In this document: positions 47,066-55,473 of the stretch, piece after piece | How the letters are laid out: every line of letters begins with the position of its first letter | Numbering within the stretch: position 1 is the first letter of the stretch | Assembly (NCBI GenBank): GCA_026712715.1 | Contig: JAPOPW010000055.1 | Coordinates: 1-64,000 of the forward strand | DNA length: 64,000 nucleotides | Source: Immundisolibacterales bacterium | Lineage (GTDB): Bacteria > Pseudomonadota > Gammaproteobacteria > HK1 | Direction of reading: 5' to 3' | Position numbers and translations under genes: made by a program | Notes under the pieces: generated by a model | Told to the model about the DNA's origin: nothing | Database searches by the model: none | Seen by the model: only the letters and a program-made list of their open reading frames with translations

Positions 47066-47734
47066 TCACGGCCACGTTCCGGCCCGCACCAGCCGGCCGA
47101 GGAGGACGTTCTTGGACAGCCAGACGACGACATCGTCGAAGCCGCCGGAACCGGCCCGCCCCGGTACGGAGCGGGCGTAGCGGGGATCGGGGCGGGACGG
47201 ATTGACGCAGCCCGCGGAGCCGCCGCCGGTTCCGTCGTTCTCTCCGTCCGGACGACCGTTCGCGCCGCAGGAGAAGAGGATCGCGGCCGGCGCCTCCGGA
47301 TCGCCCACCGTCAGGCGTTCGGCCGTCCGCGGATCGTCTATCCGAAGGCCGCCCCGGGTGTTCGGCGGACGCGGCATGCCGTCCGGACCCGTAACGGCAT
47401 CGTTGCCCCGATACCGCAGTGGCCGCCCCCAGCCGTCCACCCCCGGGATTCCCAGGGTCGCGCGCGGAAGCTCGCCCTCGATCCCTCGGCAGGGCGCCTC
47501 CGGCGAGCCGGGAAGGTCTTCCGCCCCATCGCCGTCGATGTCCGGGCAGGGCAGCCGGTTGCCGTGCGATGCCGCATACCCGATCAGCGCCTCCAGCCCC
47601 TGGTGAAGCGCGGCTTCGGTCTCGCGCAGCCGAAACCGGTCGACCTGGGCGGCGAGCGGGATCATCAGCCCCCCGAGCAGAAGCGCGCTCACCGCAAGGG
47701 CGATGGCCACCTCGATCAGTGAGAGTCCTTCCAT
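47066..47734 (-). CDS. Type IV prepilin-like minor pilin with Cys-rich LPCPDxxGxG module
   Basis: MEGLSLIEVAIALAVSALLLGGLMIPLAAQVDRFRLRETEAALHQGLEALIGYAASHGNRLPCPDIDGDGAEDLPGSPEAPC. Confidence 0.8.
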   Translation of the reverse strand: MEGLSLIEVAIALAVSALLLGGLMIPLAAQVDRFRLRETEAALHQGLEALIGYAASHGNRLPCPDIDGDGAEDLPGSPEAPCRGIEGELPRATLGIPGVDGWGRPLRYRGNDAVTGPDGMPRPPNTRGGLRIDDPRTAERLTVGDPEAPAAILFSCGANGRPDGENDGTGGGSAGCVNPSRPDPRYARSVPGRAGSGGFDDVVVWLSKNVLLGRLVRAGTWP

Positions 47735-47943
47735 GCCCTTTGCCGGTCGCGGAGCCCGCGTCGCACCATCCCGATCGACGAGTACGGTCCCGCCCGTCGT
47801 TTCCGTCCATCCCCGAATGCCCAATGACGGATTGACGGACGGTCGGGCTGCCCGAGGGGACGGGAGATCGCCGCGCGCAGCTACCCGACCGTGGCCACGA
47901 TCGGGCCGACGTTCGGTACCGGACGTGGTGTGTCGACCACGGG

Positions 47944-49767
47944 TCACGGGTTGAAGACTCCCGGTGCGGGCGCGATGACCGAAATCCGATCGTTGAACGA
48001 TTCGTTCGAACTGCGGATCTCGTAACGGTAGTTGGCGGGATTCGCGTTTTCCCCTTCCAGCCATTGGAAGAGTCCCGGGCTCTCGCGCCGCTGGTGCGCG
48101 AGCTCCGGCCCGGCGTAGAGGGCAATCGCGACTGCGGAGTTCGTGTTCCTTCGCCCGTCGAAGGAGACACGAACGACCTCCAGGCAACGCCCCGGCGTGT
48201 CGCAGGTCTTCTCCCCACCGGCTGCGAAGGACGGCGCGATCGCGAACATGAGCAAGTGGTGCCATCGGTTCTCGTACAGCCAGCCGGGGACCGCTTCGCC
48301 GACTCCGAGCGCGTATGCGACCCCTTCCACGGCGAGCGCACCGTCGACCGGCCCCGGCTCGAATTCCAACCGGCCGCGCCCGGTCTCCACGCCGCGGGTT
48401 ACATCGACGACCTCGACGTGCGACGCTTCGACCCACTCGGTGCCGCTAATCGAGCGCCGGCGCACGTCGGTGGGAGACGGCGGTGAAATCGTGATGTCTC
48501 CAGCCAGGTGAAGGTCGACGCGGAACACCCATTCCCGCCCGGGACCCGGGACGTGCCGGCCCTCGCCGGTGCAGTCGATTCGGATCGCTTCCGTCCATAC
48601 GCACTCTCCGTGCGCGACCGTCGCGGCGCGGGCGAGCGAGCGGACATCGGCCGGGTCGACCGTTCCCGATGCGGTGACGGCCCCGCCGGGGAGAGATCCC
48701 GCAATCCGGAACGATGTGGCAATCGAGCCGCCGGCCGGAACGATCGGGAGACGCCCCGACATCACGCCGGGCACGGGCACGGCAGCGTCGGGTGGGTCGT
48801 CCCACGGGGCGAGCCAGGGGAACGCCCCCGTGTTCCACGGTGCGTCCCGGTATCGTTCCAGCCCCGCCCGCACCGCGGCCAGCGCGCGCCTCGCGGCGGC
48901 GGCCATCAGCTCGTCGCGAGAAATCGCCACCACCCGATCGTTCAGGCGGTCATGCGAGGCGAGCGCGGCGGGGAGCGATGCTCCACGCGAGACGAATGTG
49001 TCATCGCGCGGGATCTCGTTTCCCGCCTCGAGGTATTGACCCACATCGCGCCGGCTCCGGCTTCGATCCTGGAACGCGAGCGGCTCGCCCGGGGCGAGGA
49101 CGACCGCGGCGATCCTGCTTCGTCCGTCGACGACGAGCTCCGCATCCGTCTCGCCGTTCATCGGTCGGTACTTGTAGCCATTGGCTCGAAACCGGTCGGC
49201 GAGGGCATACCAGAGCCGTTCGCCCGAGCCGTCTCGCGGGTCGTGCAGTCCGAGGCGGCGCCAGGGCAACCGGCCGATCGAATTCGCACGACAGGGCGTG
49301 TTCGGTGATCCGTTGCCGCTCGTATCCGGGCACGGGAGATAGCCGGGTCCGTTGCGTCCGCCATGCTGATCCGGATAGGAGACGGCGTACCCGATGAGCC
49401 CTTCGCGGGCTGCCGCAAGGGCCGCCTCGGTCCGAAGCGCCTTGTGGTGGGAACGCGCCGTCGCCTCCAGCCACTCGATGCTCACGAGCCCCGACCCGAG
49501 AGCGAGGGCAAGCACCAGCGCGATGAGGGCCGCTCCGCGCTGAGAGCGAAGCGGACCTGACGAGTAGCGAGCGCAACGGCATGCTCCGGCTGCTTCGATC
49601 GGCACGCGTTCGAGCTCATCCAGTTTCGATTCCGTTTTAGCTGGCCCGGCCGCGCGCGCGAAGGTGCGCCGAGCCGCGGGACGACCGATCCGTAGCGTGA
49701 CCGTCCGTGGAGGCCGAACCCCCGTCCCCGCGCTCGCGCCCGCTCCACGGCACGACCGGGGACTCAA
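47944..49767 (-). CDS. PilX/MshP-like pilus assembly protein with LPCPDxxGxG module
   Basis: SQRGAALIALVLALALGSGLVSIEWLEATARSHHKALRTEAALAAAREGLIGYAVSY...GYLPCPDTSGNGSPNTPC; start uncertain. Confidence 0.65.
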   Translation of the reverse strand: MSPRSCRGAGASAGTGVRPPRTVTLRIGRPAARRTFARAAGPAKTESKLDELERVPIEAAGACRCARYSSGPLRSQRGAALIALVLALALGSGLVSIEWLEATARSHHKALRTEAALAAAREGLIGYAVSYPDQHGGRNGPGYLPCPDTSGNGSPNTPCRANSIGRLPWRRLGLHDPRDGSGERLWYALADRFRANGYKYRPMNGETDAELVVDGRSRIAAVVLAPGEPLAFQDRSRSRRDVGQYLEAGNEIPRDDTFVSRGASLPAALASHDRLNDRVVAISRDELMAAAARRALAAVRAGLERYRDAPWNTGAFPWLAPWDDPPDAAVPVPGVMSGRLPIVPAGGSIATSFRIAGSLPGGAVTASGTVDPADVRSLARAATVAHGECVWTEAIRIDCTGEGRHVPGPGREWVFRVDLHLAGDITISPPSPTDVRRRSISGTEWVEASHVEVVDVTRGVETGRGRLEFEPGPVDGALAVEGVAYALGVGEAVPGWLYENRWHHLLMFAIAPSFAAGGEKTCDTPGRCLEVVRVSFDGRRNTNSAVAIALYAGPELAHQRRESPGLFQWLEGENANPANYRYEIRSSNESFNDRISVIAPAPGVFNP

Positions 49768-50915
49768 TTCTCGTCGGGTGCCGGTGGATCGGTGAGAGGC
49801 ACGCGGGAGAACGTGCGTAGGGAATGCGCCCGCTCTGATCGGAATGCACTCCTACGGACCGGATCGCGGACGGGATCGGTGATGCGGCCGGTCGCCGGAT
49901 CGAATCGCTGTCCCGGCCGGACCGCGAACCATCTCCCTCCGGCCTCGAGACGAACCCCCGGCGGCAGGGCGCGGGACGGGGTTGTGGGGTGGATGGACCG
50001 GTCGCGGTAGTCGACTCTCTTTCCGTCGATCCATGCGAAGACCGATTGGCCCGATCGGGCGACCAGCCCTTCGACATCCACCCACTGGACCGGAAGGGAC
50101 GAAGGGGCGGGGCGGGGCGGGCGCCTGACCGTTCTCTCGTGAGCGCCTGCCTCTGCGATGCGAACGGCGGCGGCGGCGGACGAGTCGATTCGAGCTCGCT
50201 CGGCGGCCGTCATGAAGAGCCTTCCGAACCCTTCCGGCGGCGGGAAGCCGGAAGCGGGCAACGTCGCCGCAGCGCCGGCCATGGAATCGCCGTCAACGCC
50301 GTCCGTGGCAGGAGGCATCCAGCCTGCCTCGACTCCCGCGAGCGTCACCGTCTTCCATCGGAGCCGGCACGAAGCATCGATGGCCGCATGCTTCGGGGAC
50401 CCGGTCCCCCCGGAACCCGATCGCACGAGCCGACAGCCCGATACGACGAACAGCCCGCGAGCCTCCCGTTCGAGGACCGAGAGGAAATCCGGAAGCTCGC
50501 CTTCGTGCCGCATGCCGAGCTCGACCGACATGTCGGAGACCTGAACCTCGACACTGCCGTCGTGCCCCGCGCCGCGCGCCATCGCCACGCGATGATGCGC
50601 GCTCGGGACTTCGGCGGCCGCGACCCCCATCGCCTCCGCCCACTGCGTCGTGTCCCCGTTGCCAATCCGGCCGTGCGCCGCCCACAGGCGGTACAGGCGT
50701 CCGAAGTGGCGCCGCTGCCTCCGTTCGTCTTCGAGCGCGGCATGGCGCCGGCGGACCTCGGTGAGCCGCGCCTCGGCTTCGTTCGACCGCCCTGCAACGG
50801 ACAGCTCATGCCACCACGCCGCGCCAGTGGAGCCCGCACCGGCGAGCGCCGTCACGGCGAATACCGCGAGCGGTACCCTGAGGCAACGCCACGGACTCTC
50901 AGCCGCTTCCCGCAT
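49764..50915 (-). CDS. Hypothetical membrane protein in MSHA-like operon (MshJ/MshK positional equivalent)
   Basis: Single N-terminal TM plus coiled region; overlaps both neighbours (ATGA at 49764-49767). Confidence 0.6.
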   Translation of the reverse strand: MREAAESPWRCLRVPLAVFAVTALAGAGSTGAAWWHELSVAGRSNEAEARLTEVRRRHAALEDERRQRRHFGRLYRLWAAHGRIGNGDTTQWAEAMGVAAAEVPSAHHRVAMARGAGHDGSVEVQVSDMSVELGMRHEGELPDFLSVLEREARGLFVVSGCRLVRSGSGGTGSPKHAAIDASCRLRWKTVTLAGVEAGWMPPATDGVDGDSMAGAAATLPASGFPPPEGFGRLFMTAAERARIDSSAAAAVRIAEAGAHERTVRRPPRPAPSSLPVQWVDVEGLVARSGQSVFAWIDGKRVDYRDRSIHPTTPSRALPPGVRLEAGGRWFAVRPGQRFDPATGRITDPVRDPVRRSAFRSERAHSLRTFSRVPLTDPPAPDEN

Positions 50916-52443
50916 TTACCACCATCCGCACCTCGAACTCGGCAACCCGCCCCGGCCGGTAGCCGCTTCCCCCGGGGTCCTCCGGGATTTCCAAGACCTC
51001 GACACGGCTCATCCGCGGCAAGGCTTCGAGCCTCTCCACGAACCGGAACACCTCTTCGGTCGCCGCCCGATAGTGCCCGCCGAAGCGCTCGACCCTTCCC
51101 CGCAATCGGACATTTCGAAACTGCTCGCGCGGGGCGTCCTCGTCCGCCAGGTCCGGCCACCCCTCCCGCTCGGAAACCTCGAACCACTCGAGGCTGTCGA
51201 GCTCGAGGTCGGGAGAATCCGCGAGCGCTTCGCTCAGCGACTGCAGAACAGGGAGGGCCCGGACCCGATTCGCGTCGAGGCGCTGCGCCGTTTCCACCGC
51301 GAGCCGAAGGTCATGCAGCGCCACCTCCGCTTCCGGCGGCCGTTCCATGCGATAGCGCTCCTCCCGGGAATGCGCCTCCCGGACCAGGGTCTCGGTGGTT
51401 GCGACGATCCCCGCGGAGCGCTGCCACGAGAATCCGCTCCATGCGGCACCCACGAGGAGAATCGACACCCCGGCCACCCAGAGCACGCGGGCGACTTGCG
51501 TCGAACGGTGAACCGCGAGAACAGCGGCCGGGCCATAGTGGTCGGGCGGCGGCGCGCTCAGCGCGAGACGAACGAACAAGCGGTCGCAGGCCAGACCCGA
51601 TTCGCCGGTGAGCGCGTCGGATCGCCCGCGACCGCGGCGCGCGAGCACCCGCTCGACGGCATCCGCGTCGACGAGCCCTTCGACGAGCTTTCCCGGATGC
51701 GCCGTCTTCCGGATCGCGGTCAGCAGGCGCGCGTCCGCGACGAGCCGGATCTCGAGCTCCTGCCCTGCGTCGGCCGTACGATCGAGGTGGTGCACGAATC
51801 GGTCGATCTCCGTCAGGATGCCGTGAACCCGTTCGCTCGAATCGGCGGGAGGAAGGGCCGCAAGACGGCTCGACGAGAAGCGTCCGTCCTCGAAGCAGGT
51901 CTGTCGAAGGCCTCGTTCGCCGCTCTCGGTGACGAGGAGAACCCGTGCTGCTTCGACACGAAGCACCGGGAGCAGCCGCGCGCTCGCGAGGGGCAACGAA
52001 TGGACTCCGACGATTCTCTGCCCGCGAAGCGCGTCGAGCCAGGGCTCGATCCGTTCCGGACGGACGATGGCGGAGAACAGGATTCGGTCATCGCGCCGTC
52101 CCTCCGCCATCCGGCCCTCGCGCCGGGCCGATACGTAGGGCGTGCCGTGGAACAGCCGGGCGCTCCGGGTCGTGGTGACTTCCCGCCGGGCACGGCCGAA
52201 TACGTGAGGGACCGCTTCGCGCTGGAAGTCCTCTTCGACCACGTCGACGAGGAGGTGGATCGGGGGCGGCGAAGTGCGAGCCAGCAACCGCCGGAGATCG
52301 GCGTATCCCGTCGCGTCCGCTGCGAAGTCCAGCGCCGGCGCGCTCGCCGGCCGCAGCCCGCGAAACAGCCGCGCGCCGCCCGCTCGGACGATGAGCACCC
52401 AGCGGCCAGGCCGCCTAGAGAGAAATTCCGGCGACCATTTCAT
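50899..52443 (-). CDS. PilM/PilN-like (MshI-like) pilus biogenesis protein
   Basis: PilM-like N half, TM VLWVAGVSILLVGAAWSGFSW, PilN-like C half RGRVERFGGHYRAATEEVFRFVERLEALPRMSRVEVLEIP; operon position. Confidence 0.6.
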   Translation of the reverse strand: MKWSPEFLSRRPGRWVLIVRAGGARLFRGLRPASAPALDFAADATGYADLRRLLARTSPPPIHLLVDVVEEDFQREAVPHVFGRARREVTTTRSARLFHGTPYVSARREGRMAEGRRDDRILFSAIVRPERIEPWLDALRGQRIVGVHSLPLASARLLPVLRVEAARVLLVTESGERGLRQTCFEDGRFSSSRLAALPPADSSERVHGILTEIDRFVHHLDRTADAGQELEIRLVADARLLTAIRKTAHPGKLVEGLVDADAVERVLARRGRGRSDALTGESGLACDRLFVRLALSAPPPDHYGPAAVLAVHRSTQVARVLWVAGVSILLVGAAWSGFSWQRSAGIVATTETLVREAHSREERYRMERPPEAEVALHDLRLAVETAQRLDANRVRALPVLQSLSEALADSPDLELDSLEWFEVSEREGWPDLADEDAPREQFRNVRLRGRVERFGGHYRAATEEVFRFVERLEALPRMSRVEVLEIPEDPGGSGYRPGRVAEFEVRMVVNAGSG

Positions 52444-53626
52444 AGATCGGCCCCATGACCGAGATCACCACCCACAGCAGCATCGCCCCGAGCACCAGGG
52501 TGGACGCGGGGCCGATGAGGGCCTGGACCCGCTCGGCCGCGTCACGCACGTCGCGCTCGTAGAAGTAGCCGATGTTCGACAGCGCCGTGTCGAGGGCGCC
52601 GGTGCTCTCCCCGACCCGCAGCATCCTGAGCACTAGCGGAGGGAACAGTCCCGCCTGCTCGAAGCCTTCGCTGATGCTCGCGCCTTCCGCAATCCGGTTC
52701 GCCGCGGTTCGGGCCGCCTCCTCCACCGCCCGATTGGCGAGCAGGCCCTCACCGATCCGGATGCTCTCGAGCACGGATATTCCCGATGCGTACATGAGCG
52801 CAAAGCAGTTGACGAACCGGGCGAGGATGAGCTTCTTGCGGAGGGGGCCGATGAACCAGACCCGGAGACGAAGCGCATCCACGGTGCGGCGAAGGCGCCG
52901 GCTCATCCGGGCCCCCGCCGCGAGCAGCAACCAGGGGGCGGCGACCGCGGGAGCCAGGTACCACCAATCCACGGCGAACCGCGAAACCGCAATGAGGGCG
53001 CGAGCATGGATCGGGAGCTCCTCGCCCATGGTCTCGATGAAGGCGGCGAGGCGCGGGACGAGATAGAGCATGAGGAACACGATCACGGCGCCGATGACCA
53101 CGGCGACGAGAATCGGGGCGACGAGCACCTTCCTGAACCGCATTGCGTGCTCGTCGTGCCAGCGAAGGCTCTCGGTGAGACGCCTCAGCACCACGGGAAG
53201 CTGCCCGCTCGTTTCCCCGGCGCGCACCAGGTTCACGATCATCGAGTCGAAGGTCCGCGGATGCCGGGCCATCGCCTCGGAAAGGCTCGCGCCGCCATGG
53301 ATCGCCTCCACCATGCCCGCGATCACCTCGCGGAGGTGGAAACCCTTGACCGAGTCGCGAAGATCCGCGAGCGCATCGGGAATCGGAACCGAGGCGGTGA
53401 GGAGCTGTTCGAGGTGAAAGCAGAAATTGATGAGCTGGCCGCGGCGAACCGGCGGGTGCAGCGCCCAGGCTCGGGCGCTGCGCGCCGGGGCGCAGGCGAC
53501 GAGATCCAGGCCGAGGCGGCGAAGTCGCGCCTCGAGATCCAGCTCGTGCGCCGCTTCCATCCGGCCGCGGCGGATGCGCCCGTGCGCGTCCATCGCCCGA
53601 TACCGCATCGGGACGAGCGGGGTCAC
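52415..53626 (-). CDS. mshG: Type II secretion/pilus inner-membrane protein F (MshG/PilC-like)
   Basis: FCFHLEQLLTASVPIPDALADLRDS...ETSGQLPVVLRRLTESL; second GspF half FEQAGLFPPLVLRMLRVGESTGALDTALSNIGYFYERDV; GTG start overlapping upstream TGA. Confidence 0.92.
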   Translation of the reverse strand: MTPLVPMRYRAMDAHGRIRRGRMEAAHELDLEARLRRLGLDLVACAPARSARAWALHPPVRRGQLINFCFHLEQLLTASVPIPDALADLRDSVKGFHLREVIAGMVEAIHGGASLSEAMARHPRTFDSMIVNLVRAGETSGQLPVVLRRLTESLRWHDEHAMRFRKVLVAPILVAVVIGAVIVFLMLYLVPRLAAFIETMGEELPIHARALIAVSRFAVDWWYLAPAVAAPWLLLAAGARMSRRLRRTVDALRLRVWFIGPLRKKLILARFVNCFALMYASGISVLESIRIGEGLLANRAVEEAARTAANRIAEGASISEGFEQAGLFPPLVLRMLRVGESTGALDTALSNIGYFYERDVRDAAERVQALIGPASTLVLGAMLLWVVISVMGPIYEMVAGISL

Positions 53627-55473
53627 GAGCCGTCTCGCGGAGGCTCCTGCGGCGCCGCGGCAGTCCGGCCGCGCCGGCGGGGAGCCTGCTCCGCGATCGC
53701 ACCGGAAGGCCCGGACGCGAGGCTCGTGAGGTCCACGACCCGCGCGACCTCCTCGGTGGTCGTGGAGCCGTCGGCGACCCGCCGCATCGCATCCTGCGCA
53801 AGGGTGACGAACCCCCGGCGCTCCACGGCCGCAAGGAGCTCGTGAGCGGGCGCGCGGCGGGCCACCAGGGCGTCGAGCCCGGCATCGAAGCGAAGCACCT
53901 CCGTCAGCGCGATGCGGCCCCGGTAGCCTTGGTGATCGCAGTCGGAACAACCCACCGGGCGAAAGGGGTGATGCACCATGCCGCGGTCCACCGACGGGCT
54001 TGCATCGGCCGGGGTCGGGGTCGCCGCGCCGGCGGGCACCGGCTCCCGGCAGGCGGGACAGAGGCGGCGCACGAGCCTCTGGGCGACGATTCCGATGATG
54101 TTTCCGGCGAGCACGCCCGGGGTGACGCCGATGTCGAGAAGCCGCGCAATTGCGCCGACTGCGGAGTTCGTGTGCACGGTGGAGTAGACCTGATGACCCG
54201 TCATGGCCGCCTGGAAGGTCATTGCCGCGGTTTCGGCGTCTCGGATCTCGCCCACCAGGATGATGTCCGGGTCCTGGCGCATCAGGCTCCGCACGCCGTT
54301 GGCGAAGTCGAGCTTGACCGCTTCGTTGACCGAGGTCTGCCGAATCCGGGTCATGGGGTATTCGACCGGGTCCTCGAGAGTCATGACGTTGACCGCTTCG
54401 CGGTCGAGTCGGGACAGGATCGAGTAGAGGGTGGTCGTCTTGCCGCTTCCGGTGGGTCCGGTCACCAGGATCACACCCTCGGGACGTCTCATCATCCGGC
54501 CCAGCTCGGCGAGCGAGTCGTCCGACATTCCGAGCGCGTCGAGGGCGACGATTCCCCGGCCGCGATCGAGCACCCGCAGCACGATGTTCTCGCCGTGCGT
54601 GGTCGGCAGGGAAGACACCCGGAAATCGATGTCGTGGCCGGCCACCCCGAGGCTCATCCGGCCGTCCTGGGGCGCCCGGGTCTCGGCGATGTTCATGCCG
54701 CACATCACCTTGAGGCGCACCGCCATGGCGGACCAGTAGCTTCGATGGAGGCTGCGTACCTGCCGCAGCACCCCGTCGATGCGATAGCGCACGCGAAGGA
54801 AGCCCGCCTCGGGCTCGAAGTGGATATCCGATGCCCCTCGCCTTACCGCGTCGGAAAGCAGCATGTCGACGAGGCGCACCGTCGGCTGGCTGTACTCGTC
54901 GCCGGCCGCCGCGACCGTGGCCGGAACCGATTCCCCCGTCTCGAGTTCGCGCAGGATGCCGGCGACGGAGAGATCGTGGTGATAGACGCGCTCGAGAAAC
55001 CGTTCGATGTCGGTGCGACCGGCGAGCAGCGGGACGACCTCCACATCGCCCCCGAGGAGCGAACGCAGGTGATCGAGCGCAATCACGTCGAACGGATCGG
55101 CCATGGCGACGGTGAGCCGCCGGGGAACGCCATCCGGATCGGTCTCGAGGGTCAGCCCGGCCGCGAGGAACCGTCGCGCGACGGATTCCGGAATCGCTTC
55201 CGTGGCATCGGGTTCCGCCACCGCCCGGCCGAGGTCGATGCTCTCGACCCCGAGCGCCCCGCCTACCGCGTCGCGGATGATCGCCTCGGTGACGAATCCG
55301 AGCTTCGTGAGGATCCCGGCGAAACGCTCGCCGCTCTTGCGCTGCTCCGTACGGGCGATTCGCGCCTGATCCTCGCTGATCGCTCCGGAGCCGACGAGGA
55401 GGGCTTCGACCCGATCGCGAGGTTCCGTGCGCAGGGAGGCGCACGCGCCGTCCCCCGAGGTGGCGCGCGGCAT
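53623..55473 (-). CDS. mshE: Pilus assembly ATPase (MshE/GspE/PilB-like) with N-terminal MshEN-like region
   Basis: VTGPTGSGKTTTLYSILSRLDREAVNVMTLEDPVEYPMTRIRQTSVNEAVKLDFANGVRSLMRQDPDIILVGEIRDAETA; metal-site Cys tetrad CPAC...CSDC. Confidence 0.95.
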   Translation of the reverse strand: MPRATSGDGACASLRTEPRDRVEALLVGSGAISEDQARIARTEQRKSGERFAGILTKLGFVTEAIIRDAVGGALGVESIDLGRAVAEPDATEAIPESVARRFLAAGLTLETDPDGVPRRLTVAMADPFDVIALDHLRSLLGGDVEVVPLLAGRTDIERFLERVYHHDLSVAGILRELETGESVPATVAAAGDEYSQPTVRLVDMLLSDAVRRGASDIHFEPEAGFLRVRYRIDGVLRQVRSLHRSYWSAMAVRLKVMCGMNIAETRAPQDGRMSLGVAGHDIDFRVSSLPTTHGENIVLRVLDRGRGIVALDALGMSDDSLAELGRMMRRPEGVILVTGPTGSGKTTTLYSILSRLDREAVNVMTLEDPVEYPMTRIRQTSVNEAVKLDFANGVRSLMRQDPDIILVGEIRDAETAAMTFQAAMTGHQVYSTVHTNSAVGAIARLLDIGVTPGVLAGNIIGIVAQRLVRRLCPACREPVPAGAATPTPADASPSVDRGMVHHPFRPVGCSDCDHQGYRGRIALTEVLRFDAGLDALVARRAPAHELLAAVERRGFVTLAQDAMRRVADGSTTTEEVARVVDLTSLASGPSGAIAEQAPRRRGRTAAAPQEPPRDGS

